From the NCBI GenBank assembly GCA_019633425.1, contig WSUB01000175.1, positions 1 to 64,000 of the forward strand: DNA of 64,000 nt. The letters are read 5' to 3'. This DNA is from Tulasnella sp. 424. Its lineage: Eukaryota > Basidiomycota > Agaricomycetes > Cantharellales > Tulasnellaceae. The notes beneath the pieces were generated by a model that had not been told where the DNA came from, searched no databases, and was given only the letters and a program-made list of their open reading frames with translations. Below, piece after piece: positions 1 through 11,900 of this stretch. Position numbers and translations under genes: made by a program. Position 1 is the stretch's first letter. Each line of letters begins with the position of its first letter.

Positions 1-1
1 C

Positions 2-58
2 CTTACCCAGATCGACGACAAGTACCGTCGTCACTACAGCGTCAAGGATTCCGCCTGA
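2..58 (+). CDS. 3' end of an unidentified protein-coding gene (partial)
   Basis: An open frame enters from the left edge and ends at TGA (56-58), giving a C-terminus that reads LTQIDDKYRRHYSVKDSA. Only 18 residues are visible, with no recognisable motif, so no function is assigned. It could equally be the end of the last exon of a longer gene. An A/T-rich stretch follows, as expected for a 3' UTR. Confidence 0.45.
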   Translation, partial: LTQIDDKYRRHYSVKDSA

Positions 59-468
59 ACAAGTCGGGGCGTCATTTAAATAAATAGAGTCAAAAAGCGT
101 TGTTTTCGTTTCTTTTTTGGGGGACAAATGAGTTCTACCTTTCATCGTTGTCGAATTTTCATTAGTTCATATTCTGCCAAGCTGTACTAACGATGTTCTG
201 ATCCATCCAGCTGATCCAAGCATGGGAAAACTATCAAAAGGTTCTATTGAAGCGTGCCGCAACGAACCCTACAGGATCAGTACCAGAAGCCAAGGAAGCT
301 GAAGCGATTTAGGAGAAAGCCTTGGACGGAGTTTTTAGTGTGCCCGCAGAGAGAACGCTGTATTAATGGTAGTATATACATCCGTACTACAGGATATGAA
401 ACACGACATTCTAATAAACGAAACCATGGAACAGAGGGAAGCGATCGATCTGGCTTGCTGGTTCTGCA
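59..468. other. Intergenic, convergent 3' flanks
   Basis: This lies between the end of the left-edge gene (plus) and the stop of mpe1 (minus), so it is a convergent terminator region. It has T-rich tracts near 100-120. I see no coding frame with family similarity and no RNA gene. Confidence 0.5.
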
Positions 469-2740
469 TCACTCCCAATATTGCCGTTTTGAGTCTGGTC
501 CTCCCTCGCCAAAATCCTCCGGTCTTTCGCGCTTATTGCGGCGATTGTTGACGGGAAGGCGCTCGTATGCAGATTGGTTGTTTGGAGGCTGTTGCATCGA
601 AAAGTTGTTGTGCCATCCGGGGTGATATTGCGGTTTCTGCCAGGGCTGCTGCGGTTGCTGCTGACCCATGAAGCCAGGGTTACCCATACCCATACCCATT
701 CCCGGTTGTTGCATGCCCATGCCCATCATGTCCATGCCCCCCATCATCGGTCCTCCCATGCCATTCATTCCCATTTGAAGCATGTCGCGCAATGCTTCAG
801 CTTGTTTGAGTTGCATTGTAAGCTGCTGGATCTGTTGGTTAACGGAGATCCGATTCGCGACAGGGAGCGTTGGGTTGGACTGCATGATCATGAGCTGGGC
901 AAGCTGGGCCTGGAGCTGGGTAACCATGACTGAAGGGTCGATGAAACCTCCTTGATCGCCACCGTTATCGTTGCCGGGCTGTTGATCTATCACCTCGTCG
1001 TCCTTGTCTCGAGGGTCGGGATCTGGCTTGACTTGTATATTTTGCTATGTAAGCGAATGAGGGAAGGAGTAGACACGTTAGAGCGTGCACACTCGACAAT
1101 GGAACGATGCATATGCCATTGCAATGACTGTGACTACAAATGGAGACAATGGACGAATGCGGAAAATCGGTCCTGGGGTAGATTCAAAAAGGCCACATAC
1201 CTCCTGAGCTTGAGCGATAGCCTCTGCATTCTGTTCCGCCGCTCTCCGACTCTCCTCAACCGTATTACGGACATATTCCCTTACCTTGGCCCTCATCTCC
1301 GAGTCAATCCTTAATTTGTCTAGCGACGCAATCTTGGACTTGCAGTTAGGGCATTCAAACGAGCCTTCCAAGAGGTGAGTGTGGATGCACTCTTCGCAGT
1401 AGTCCTTCTGACAACAGGGAGTTTTGACTGCATCTCGAAGAAGCTTGTCACACTGAGGACAAGCCAAAGTAGGATCGCGTGGAGCTCGGTCCTTCACTTC
1501 GGCTTCGGTGAGGCCTTTAGACTTGGCCTTCTGCTGACGCTCCCATGCGGCACTGCAGATTCAAGCCTCATATAAGCTCGCGTGCAAACGCGTATGAAGT
1601 CGCACTTACGAGTCTGGTTCAGCGACAACGAAACCCCCTTCCGGAGTGACCATCACGCCCTTGGCAATAGGACCGTCATTTGTTACCTCAACCGCCTTCA
1701 GGAAGCTGCGGGGAATGCCGGTAGTTCGCTTGACGCGAGGTCTGTTGTCGTACTCGCGGTCATCGTTGGTAGGGCAATCCTGGATCCAATGTCCTGAAGA
1801 AAGTCTCAGAAAGCGGACAACGGAGAAATCAAAATAACCTCAACCTTTTTTATTGCAGCGGTGGCAAATATAACCTGGTGGCAGTGGTCGGGAGTCTGGT
1901 TGGCGCGGAGGGGGGTTGTAGCTACTTGGACCGCCTGCGTGGTGCGTTCGATTGTTCTGGAACGGCCGAGTGTACACAGGTTTCGATCTGGGGAAGACGT
2001 TTTAGGAAGACGTCACATCGGAAAAATAGAGAGCACTTACTGAGCCATTTGGGCCTGAGTCTGCTCCCACTGCTCCGAAGTCTCAGCGAACATTGCCGCA
2101 ATTTGTGCAGCCTCATCGGCACCGGCGGAGGCTGGAGCGGGGACTGGTTGGACAGTCGATTGCAGAGCAGGCGCCTGCAGGAGAACAAAGTAAAGATATA
2201 GGCTTTTGATCAATTGCAATGAAACACTTACAGCGGCCTGATAGGGATGTGCTTTCGAGTCTTTACCGTCGAATCGCTTGGACATACCGCCAAATCGCCC
2301 TGTCCCTCCAGCAGGAGCAGAAGGACCACTTGATCCGGCGCGCGAGTGTGGGTTCGACTGAAGATCAGACGTTCCAACATTGGCAACGTAGATTGCGGCT
2401 CTACCTTTGCCAGGTCGAATGGCTGGCATGCGCTTCGCAATGACGGATGTAGACCTCGGGATGATGAACGAATCATCTTTGTACTCTGAGGCGCATTGGA
2501 AAGACGAGATGATAATCGGGATCGTTCAGCTTGCGCTGTATGGAAAAATGATCACACGGAGGCAACTAGCTTACCTTGCTCATCCTTGTCGAACACAAGC
2601 AAGTCGATATCCGTGGCTTTTAGGTTGTTCTGCAGAATGATCTCCTTCTTCAAGTCAAACACTGATATACCAGTCCCATCAAAGGTGACTCGAGACTCTT
2701 GTCTCTGGGACTTGAACTTGTAGTAGACAGAAGAACTCAT
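469..2740 (-). CDS. mpe1: Mpe1/RBBP6-type subunit of the cleavage and polyadenylation factor
   Basis: The order DWNN domain, zinc knuckle, RING is diagnostic of yeast Mpe1 and animal RBBP6. Mpe1 is a subunit of the nuclear CPF complex for pre-mRNA 3'-end cleavage and polyadenylation. Exon 1 (2740-2575) starts MSSSVYYKFKSQRQE, a DWNN ubiquitin-like fold. Exon 2 starts at 2485 and continues EYKDDSFIIPRSTSVIAKR. Exon 3 is 2174-2041. The next exons give a CCHC knuckle (C-HR-C-NKKG-H-WIQD-C), then a RING-like block from CPQC to CPNC near 1330-1470. The last exon (1031-469) is Met/Gly/Gln-rich and ends RQYWE. Six introns are needed for frame continuity, each with good GT/AG ends. The start is the only Met before the DWNN strand. 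It is divergent from kei1. Confidence 0.9.
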
Positions 2741-3249
2741 GGTGAAGAAAGGGGACGGATCAAAGGAACGATGTGGAGCGTGGAACTGGATTCGTTATTC
2801 GGAGAAAGTAAAATAGAACAATCTATACTGTGGAAGGCGCACAAAAGTCCTAGGAAGTCTCGATAGGATGGTGCAAAGTGTTTGGGAGCGAGCAACCTGA
2901 GAGGGGAGGTGGTGGTGAGGTTTGAGGGAGGGACTGAGCGACTAGCGCGGTTCAGTTCAGGATTGGTGTGTTCCCATGGCTTCATGACAAAGCAATCTAC
3001 GAGCCGGTCAAAGCACTCTCTAACTGCAAATACTAGGCATTCAGCATGTTTTCCGTGTTGAAAAATGCACCATAGAGTTATTAGTATATTAGAGTCCTCA
3101 AACAAACTGCAGAACCTCTTTCAGTCAGGATATTTCCTACGCAGTAGATCAGGGTCCTCGGGTCTCCCACAGTCAATTCTTGGTCAATTGGTCGAAAACG
3201 CGACCAACCTCCTTCGCTTCAAGCCTTGCCTACTAGTAGTGCTCCATCT
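2741..3249. promoter_or_regulatory. Shared divergent promoter region, mpe1 / kei1
   Basis: About 0.5 kb separates the start codons of mpe1 (minus) and kei1 (plus), so both promoters lie here. No TATA box or known operator stands out. Short ORFs crossing it look like chance frames. Confidence 0.5.
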
Positions 3250-4492
3250 ATGAAGCTCACTTTACGGCCGGAATGGCGTCCACGGCCCCTTACAACATTT
3301 TTGGGCTTTGTAGACATTAAAACAGGTGTCAAGATCACCCTCCTTTTCGCTGTCATCAACAAGGTCGCTGGGGTTTACGGGCTCCTTGCGATGCTTACGG
3401 GGGCCGGGGGCTCTTTGGCCCAGCTGTCCATGTATCTCTACTCAGTCGTGGCGCTGGCTGCATATGTCGTTGGCCTCAAGGCTGTGGCTCTGGTGCGTTC
3501 ATACTCTTTCGCGCAGCTAACGCGTCTAATAATACCCTTTCGCTTTCGTCATTTTGACACTTAAAAGGAGGACGTACCGAAGGTCCTCCTCACTGCCCAC
3601 TTCTTTCTCGTCGATCACCTCCTCAACTCGATTTGGCTTGCAATATTTGCTGTAGACTGGTGGCTTTACAATCCCCATGACGGGAAGCACGCAGCCAACT
3701 CGCCTGCGCAGCAAGAGGTTGCGGATGTCGGGCCTGGTAAAGGAATTCCTATGACGGACTCAGAGCGATACACCGCGGCGCAGGCTTTGTGGAACAAGGA
3801 GAAGGGGTCAGCAGCTCTCGTCCTGGCCGCAGGTTGGGTCGTCAAGGTATGGTTCCGCACCACTGCTAAATGAAGCCCCGATCTCATCCATATCCCCCTA
3901 GCTTTATTTTGCAGCCCTTCTATATTCATACGCGATACACCTTCGGAGAGGCACATACAAATCCCTTCCACTTACAATTGCCAGCGCCCATCGCACTGCC
4001 GATGATGATTACACATACCAACCAGTGTATGAGAACGAGCTGGATGATCGTGTTGCAGATGGAACATACGAAAGAGGATCTCGAGGTGGCAGACATCCAG
4101 TACCCGACGATATCGACTTCGAGGTCGACTTTGATGCGGGGGATGACGACCTCGAGAGGGGCAGAGCAAGGGGTCGCCGACCTGGAAGTGTTGGAGGGTA
4201 CGGGGAAATGATTGGAGCACCTGCTCGAAGCAGTCAAGGGAAACCAACTGTTAATGGTGGTCCGTCGTCTTCGCAGCCTCTGCGTCATCAGCGGGTTCCT
4301 TCTAAACCAATTGTCTCGCCAGCTTCAAAACTCTCGCCATCCAAGACGTCTCCGGAGAAGGGGAAATCCCGTGCCATTCAGCAGGAATTGGAGCGGGGAA
4401 ACACGGTGGACAAGTGGGATGATGATGAAGAGGAGGACGTAGCGTCCCGGTCCACAAGCTCTAAAAGTGGGGTTAAGTCTGCAAAACCCTAG
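3250..4492 (+). CDS. kei1: Kei1, subunit of inositolphosphorylceramide synthase
   Basis: Three exons (3250-3492, 3568-3846, 3902-4492) join in frame. The N-terminal half has four hydrophobic segments, including FLGFVDIKTGVKITLLFAVI, then VAGVYGLLAMLTGAGGS, then HFFLVDHLLNSIWLAIFAVDWWLYNPHDG. This matches my knowledge of fungal Kei1, the Golgi partner of the IPC synthase Aur1 in sphingolipid synthesis. The C-terminal third is acidic and Ser/Pro-rich and lacks membrane segments. It is longer than yeast Kei1, which seems usual in basidiomycetes. The start is the ATG at 3250; upstream in-frame codons have no Met. The family call rests on motif memory, not a search. Confidence 0.8.
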
Positions 4493-4938
4493 TCAAGGCT
4501 CCATGAGGTTCCACTTCTGCCCGTTGATCTTGCCTTCGTCTTGTACGCATTTCCGCTCTCTTGCACTACAATTGTATTTTGGGTATCCGATTGCCTTGCT
4601 ATCTCAGCATTCCTTTCATTTATGCCTCTTTACCTATTTCTGACTCCTTGTTGCCCGCATTACATACCACATCGTTCTTGATATCCTTTTCCATCTGCAC
4701 AAGCCCTCACGGATCTAAATCCTGTGCGTGGAGTCGCTGTGAGTCCTGCCGAGTTTCTAGAACATCGGAGCCGATCCTCACACCCGAGGTCTCAGATTAT
4801 GTACGCAACCCACTGCCATATAAGTCCGAAAAGACGACCTCCACCGATTTAACCACCACCCGCTTACCTCCAAAAACCACCAAATCTTTACTGCTACATC
4901 ACTTCAGCACAGTTAACGTCGTCCACACCTATAGCTGC
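4493..4938. other. Intergenic between kei1 and the NFX1-type gene
   Basis: Both neighbours run on the plus strand. The frame of the next gene stays open backward to about 4561 but contains no ATG before 4939, so it is treated as 5' UTR and promoter. It is pyrimidine-rich. No RNA gene was seen. Confidence 0.5.
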
Positions 4939-7900
4939 ATGTCAGCTCCCGATCCTCAACCACCAGGGCGACCACCAGGAGAATCTTCAACTTCTGAGCC
5001 CTCCCAGAATCCATTTTCCTCAGGTGAACCCCGTCGACGAGGCGGTCGCTTTTATGGCCGAGGAAAGCCCAGAAACATACAGGAAAGGGACTCACAACGA
5101 GGCCAACAGCCTGTTGCCGCACCATTTAATGAAGGCGGCTCTCAGGACTTAGCGGGCCCGAACGAAGCCCGATCTGGTTCGACTCACCAGAGTGGTCGAG
5201 GCAACCGTGGACGTGGGGGTCGTGGAGGACGCGGCAGGCCACCTCGAGGCGATGATAGTCGGGCGGGCCCGAGCACAGAAATCCCTGTACAGGAAGATTC
5301 TGAACAGCCCACAGAAGGGAGCTCTCGAGGCAACCGCGGCGGGAGGCAACCCAAGCCTCCCAAGCAACGACGACAACAACAGGAATCGAGTCAACCAAAT
5401 ACAGGAAATCCCACTCCTAATGGATCCCCTACAGCCTCGAACTCGGCTTTGCCTGCCGTCCCACTCCCCAATGCACCTGGACAACATACATCCCGGAGAC
5501 AGCGATTCGGTGCAAAGCTTACGACCTCCGAGACCCCTCCGGCTCCTAAAGTTAAACCAAGTGCTACCCCTATCACACACGATATGGATCTTACATCACG
5601 CCTGACGGCGTCATTCTCTCGTTCGGCTTCTGCCGAGGATGCGCCTGATTGCCCCATCTGCTTTAATTCGATATCCCCGGGAGCTCCAACGTGGTCTTGC
5701 ACTCCCGCTGAGTGGAAATCTCAAGCTTATTCCGCCGATCCTGTTCACATCGAAAGCGGTGGTGCTAACTGTTGTTGGACCACTTTCCACCTCAAATGCA
5801 TCAAGGCTTGGGCCAGCAAAAGCGTAACGGAGACTCGAGATGCGTACGTCGCTCGAGGGCTACCCGAGCGCTCTGGGGAGTGGAGATGTCCTGGGTGCCA
5901 AACCAAACGGTCAATCGTGCCAGTCGATTATCGCTGCTTTTGCGGCCGAGTGGTCGATCCACGACCTGGCCGGCTCGCTACACCCCACAGTTGCGGAGAA
6001 AGCTGCGCCAGACCTAGAGAGCGCTGCGAACATCCTTGTCCATTGTGAGTTTCGTCTCAATATCGAAGAGTGCATCGGTACAGACATGCTGATTGTCCTT
6101 CGCAGACAATGTCACCCGGGTCCGTGCCCTCCTTGCAACCTGACTGTGACCGAGCAATGCCACTGCGGTCGCCAAACAATATCTAATCGGTGCTCCATGC
6201 TAACCGCTCAATCAAGCTTGGCAGTGTTCGAACCCCTATCATGTGGACAAGCATGCGGGCGTCTCTTGAATTGTGGCGTTCATCTCTGCAAGACCGCTTG
6301 CCATCCTGGACCTTGCGAACCTTGCGATGTCTCGATTGCCGCTGAGTGCTACTGTGGACGAGAGACAAAGCCGATGGCATGTGGTACCGGTGAGCCAAAG
6401 GAGTGTTCTGCTGACGATAAGACCTGGACTGGTCTCTGGGAGTGTGGACAGGTCTGCGACCGACCTTTTGACTGCGGAGCTCATCGATGCCAAAAGGTAG
6501 TTAGTCCTCTGAGCCTGTAGATCATCGACTAACAAACGGGACTCTTTTGCAGACTTGCCACCCACCTTCCGCCCGACCTGCACATTGTCCATTTTCCCCG
6601 GATGTTGTGCAAACCTGCCCTTGTTGGTGGCAAACCCCGTTGTCTTCTCTACCCGATCCTCCACGCCAGTCTTGTACTTCCCCGGTTCCCACCTGTGGCA
6701 AGAAGTGCTCGAAACAACTCCCGTCTTGCGAACATCTATGTCAGGAGCCATGTCACACGGGGCCGTGCTCTCCATGTCCAGTTTCTGTCGACGAGAGATG
6801 CCGCTGCGGTCGCGCAGGTCGAACGAAGAAGTGTTACGAAATTACGGCCGGTCGTGAGCGTGCTGTCCGTGGCGAAGAAGACGACGATGACCCAAGAGAC
6901 GACATTACGGGTGCCTTCCTATGCAAGAGGAAGTGTGAGGCCTCCAAGAACTGTGGGAAGCATATTTGTGGAAGAGTATGCTGCCCTCTAGCAGCGTTGG
7001 CTGGTGTCGGCGAGAGTTCTGGCAAAGGCAAACGACGCCAACGCAACGCACCGACTGCAGAAGAGCTAGCAGAATTGGACCCGGAAGGCTGGCATGTCTG
7101 CGACTACGTGTGCGGCAAGCCTTTGCCCTGCGGTAATCACACATGCTCAGAACGTGATCACCGAGGTCCGTGCCCAACTTGTCTCCAAGCTTCGTTTGAG
7201 GAGGTAAGTGAATAGTACAAGATAGTGGGGCGCAGAAAAAAATCCGCTCACTAGTAAACCTTTTCGATAGCTCGTTTGCAATTGCGGACGTACCATTCTG
7301 GATCCACCTATCCCTTGCGGGACAAGAATTCACTGCTCTCTTCCATGTGCACGTCCTCCTCCACCCTGCGGTCACCCGAAGGCTCCACATGCATGTCACG
7401 AAGAAGAAATCTGTCCTCCCTGCCCATATTTGTCTGAAAAGGTCTGCGCCTGTGGTAAGAGCCTCGTTCCGAATGTCAAGTGCAGCCAAACTACCATCCA
7501 CTGCGGGCTGAAGTGCGGAAAGTGAGTCTACGAATAGTTCTCCGCTACCCTCGGCTTTAACTCTAGTTTCCAGGCTCTTGGATTGCGGTTTCCACTCTTG
7601 CGACAAGATTTGCCATGCCGGGCCCTGTGGGTCTTGCAGTCAAGTGTGCGGCAAGCCGCGGAGACTTTGGTAAGTGTTCCTCCTGTAGCAAGCGTATTCC
7701 TTCAGATATATTGATCGGCTTTTCTGCGCAGTTTGCCTCTTCTTCATCCCTGTACGAAGCAATGTCATGCACCTTCAGCTTGCTCCGAGGCAGAGCCCTG
7801 CCCCGCAATGATCACTCTCCAATGTGCTTGTGGACGCCAAAAGCAGCCAGCGGTTTGCGGAAAGTCGACTTCCAGCTCAGGTTCGCCACCCAAGGTCCTT

Positions 7901-8706
7901 CCTTGTATGCAAGAATGTCAGGTCGCCAAAAGGAATGAGCGTCTCGCTGCCGCGCTAGGAATCACTCGGGGAGAGGATGGGAAAGCCAGCACGCTTGGAC
8001 AGAGCGAGACCAAGTATTCGGAAAAGCTGCAGCAATTTTGGAAAGCCAACTCTGCATTTGCCGGAACAGTTGAGAAGAGTCTCAACGAGTAAGCACTAGT
8101 CGATTGCCACCCTACCACTCCTTTGACGCTGACTGACTCTACGTTAGTTTCGTGTCGTCCGAAAAGAAACTTATCGTCTTGCGACCGATGCCGCCTCCGA
8201 AGCGCAAGTTCGTGAGAGACGTGAGTGTGTATGGAACCGAATCTCTTTGCAGAAGCTGATCCATCCTTTGCCACCAGCTTGCAGAAATGTACCGTCTGGA
8301 CGCCACAGATATAGACCCGGAGCCTCGTCGAAGTGTTGAACTCAGGCGTCGATTGGACACGCGGATTCCGAAGCCACTTCTTTCGGAAGTGATCAACCCA
8401 CCGAAGACTTCCACAGCTGGACCCTCCACGAGTGCTTGGGGCAAATCTCCTGCGCCACCCACAGGCGCACCAGTGCGCTCAGCCTGGGGCCAGCGAGCAC
8501 CTGGAACCTCTGGGACAGCGGCTCCTTGGTCTGCTGTCGTTCACAACGCTGTTTCTGGTACTGCGGGATCAACCTCGAGCCGACCTCGAACCCCAGTTTT
8601 ACCGGAACCTCAAGCGCCCCCAACAGTGGTCAGGGTAGCACAACCTGCACCAGCTACACAAGTACCACCATCAGGAGATGTGCCCAGCAGTTGGGATGAC
8701 GATTAG
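4939..8706 (+). CDS. NFX1/FAP1-type zinc-finger protein with RING-CH-like and R3H domains
   Basis: The first Met of the frame is at 4939. Order: (1) a low-complexity, RGG-rich N-terminus (about residues 30-150); (2) a RING/PHD-like block from CPICFNS to WRCPGCQTK at 5650-5905; (3) a long array of NF-X1 fingers with repeated CGxxC, CHPGPCxPC and CxCGR motifs to about 7860; (4) an R3H-like segment FVRDLAEMYRLDATDIDPEP (8206-8330); (5) a Pro/Ser/Thr tail ending SSWDDD. Family members are human NFX1, Drosophila shuttle craft and yeast Fap1, linked to transcription or ubiquitin ligation. At least seven introns have consensus ends, such as donors at 6045 and 6496. The 3' end converges on the RhoGAP gene. 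Confidence 0.88.
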
Positions 8707-8969
8707 TTGCTAGAACTTCCGTAGGAAAAGATAACGATAAATCTGACAATGAAACCTTCATATTCATTGTGACCCATATAATAGATAGTGAAAGAAGAGG
8801 GTGGGGAGAAAGTGCAAACAGCCGAGGTACAAATGCAGTACGAACAGTGAACCAATAAACGGGGAAAAGGACAGAGGGGCATGACCATGTGAATGAGAGT
8901 TCAAGAAAGTCTGCTGGGAAAAGATGCATGGAAATGAATAACGAAGGGTAAATAGGTATCAGTGTCCTT

Positions 8970-11900
8970 TTAGAAACGATTTGCTGGTGATTGGCGGCCA
9001 TTTGGAGGCGGGAAGTATTCGCCATTTGGCCGGGCCCAGGAAGCTGGTCTGGAGCCAGGCTGACCGGCTGGCCAATTACCCTGGGCGCCATAGGGCGTAT
9101 TCGGCTGGCCTCCGTTCCACGGTACGTCGTACCTCGGTTGTTGCTGGCGGGGAGAGGGGGGTCCAGGACTAACAAGAGCTGGATGTGACATTCCTGGATG
9201 TGTTGGGGCCCGCGGATCGGACTGTTTGCGCTCCTTGGAACGCGAAGCATTCGGTAGCCGTAGCGGGGGTGGGCTGCGTAGACCGTCGGCAGCCATTGGC
9301 CCGTTTGGCGACCGCCCTCTTGACATGGCAGGATCCGAACGCTGCGGTGCCAGCCTCGATTCTGCTCCGTCTCCGCGTCCATTCCCTCCCATTCCAGAAG
9401 CCGAGTTACTAGCCTGCATAGAGACACCATTTTGTCCTGGCATTGGTGATCTGCCAGAGGATTTGAGACGGAGGTACGTGTCGGCCTTCTTCAATATATC
9501 CTTGCAAGGCATGTCGAGGCAGTTGGCAAAGTATTCTTGGTCATGGAGAACAGAGAGGAACTCGTCTGGAACACTGTAAAACTCGTCTTGGTCTTCCAAG
9601 AGCTCCGTCACAACGGGGATAGCCGTAAAACTGTCCTCCCGCGACGCTTCTCTTCCTTTGGCGTAAAGGATGCTGGGACAGATCACGGTCGCAAGGTTTT
9701 GCAGATCCATCTTGCTGCCGGTTTCCTCGTCCACATGAGAGAACGACGCAACCCACTTTAGGAAAACAAATAACGCTTCCAAAGTATCGCGGTGGGACTT
9801 GGGAAGAATGATGCAAAGCATATGCAACATGCGCTTACGATCCTCCTCCATCGGCAATGCTAAAGCACAGGAAGAGAATCAGTTAAAGCCGCAGCTTGTG
9901 GAAGTGAGAAAGCTTACAGGCGACTGCGTTCCAAAGCTTGTGGAGTTTGAAGGTCATCAGAGGATCAGGCAAATCTCTGAAGAACTTCTTCATCAGGGCC
10001 GCTAATTGGACCGGATTCTCCTGGGTCAGGTCGACCGAAGTAGCGTCTCGATCGAGAGCATCCGTCAATTCCTTCAGTCGTCGAATATTCCCGTTCTTCC
10101 GGAAAATTCCCTCGATAGACATATCTGAAGAAATGTCTCAGTATCTTCACCTGCTAATGAACTAGAGGGACTTACCCATTTGTTTCATGGCTGAGATGAC
10201 GTCGTCGATGAAGATGGGTACGCGTAATGGTGCTCGAGATGACCCGAGCATTGAATCCGTGCCTTGCTCTGCCAATAACTCCAGTGGAACGCCGAATACA
10301 CCTGAGAGGGCAGTGAAGACCATCAGAACAGGAAGCGTGGACCTGGAATTAAATTCAACATACCCTTCTTTTTCACGTTCTTCTTGTCACCTCCTGGTTT
10401 GAACAGTCTGTTCCAGAACGTGCTCTTCTTGACTTCGATGAGCTCCAAGATGTCATCAACCTCGAATTGATCCTTCAGCGGAGACCGCTGGAGCACGAGC
10501 ACAGCAAAGTTCTTGATAATCACGAGCTCTAGAGGAGTCAGCTCAGCGAGCAAGGGCTTGCCGGCCATACGTGGTAGGGAGCGCCGTTGTTCCTTTGCCT
10601 GTTCCGATTCCAGCAGCTGTGGTATATCTGCAAGCGTGATTCCGTCGTCGTCTTGGAACGGGCCAGACACTTCCTTTGGAGATTCCGTCTCAGGCGCTTG
10701 CATCATCTGTGCAGACCTCGCCATTGTCGTGTCGAAGTGCGAGCTTTGACTCTGATGATCATAAGAATCAGGGACCCTGTCATCGACCACAACGACCTGA
10801 GTGTTATTCCGAGCGAACGCTGGTCGAATGGCATGTGCTTCTGCTCCAGGTGAAAGGGCAAGCGGGGAAACAGGGCTGGCGTATGAGGGTTGAGGTGCAG
10901 ATTGGGGATAGGGATCGTACTGGTTCAGAGGGGGGATATTTGGTGGTGGCGGTCTGGGTGGTGGCTGTCCACCCTTGACTTGGAGAGGGACGGGACTACG
11001 ACTCGACCCGGGATAGTTGCTCGGCTGTACGGACCTCTGGGACTGCGCTGACGGGTCCGGACCGCTTAGCTGAGGATGATGAGGTAAGTTGCTGGTAGGC
11101 TGCGCGATTTTTCCAGTCGGGCTCTCGACGATTGTGGACCTCTTGGGCAAACGGGCGGTTGCGCTCAGCTTGCGGTCAAGGTGGACCGAAGACTTCATTC
11201 TGAGGATCTCAGCAGAGTCGCGGTAGGAGTTGGTCGGCGAGTCCGAGGTGGTTGGGGATGGCGTGGAAGCTGAGTAACCGGAAGGTGATTAGCAACTACT
11301 ACTAACTCGGTCAGGACGCGGTTACTCACAAGCAGTCAGATGCATAACTCCTCGCTTGTGTAAAAGGAGATACAATCTCCTCAGGGCGACGTTCAAAAGG
11401 AATGCATATTGCTCTAGGCGAGAGACCGCACTGAATCCGCTGCGGGAATCCGACGTCGCGTGAGTAGTGCAATAGATCACGACTTTAGGTTGAGGTATCT
11501 TGTCGCTCGACGAGCTGGGCTCCACCGCGAGTTGTTCATAGCGGAAGTCATCGACGTTCGCAGGCGGTCGCCGTGCTGAGCTGACCTTGGAGGGCTTCTT
11601 GTCGGACGAGGTGCCGTTCGCTTCCAATGCAGCAGCCTTTTCCTTTTCCCTGTCCTCCCCCTTGGTAGGAGCGACGGCCGACACCTTTCCACAGGCGGCG
11701 CACTTCACGCAGTGCGAGTGCCACCGCTGATACGTCCCCAAACGCACGCAATCTTCTTCGACCGTCAACTTGCATGCGGCACACAAGTCGCTTGGAGGAG
11801 TCAGAACCGATGAAGTGCCTTTCTGAATTGCTTGCGCGATAGCTTTAGGGCTGAACGGGGATTCCCCAGCACAGTCTGGGCTGAGCGATCGATATCCATA

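Noticed and set aside
4561..4938. N-terminal extension of the NFX1-type protein
   Set aside because: The frame is open but has no ATG before 4939, so it is read as 5' UTR.
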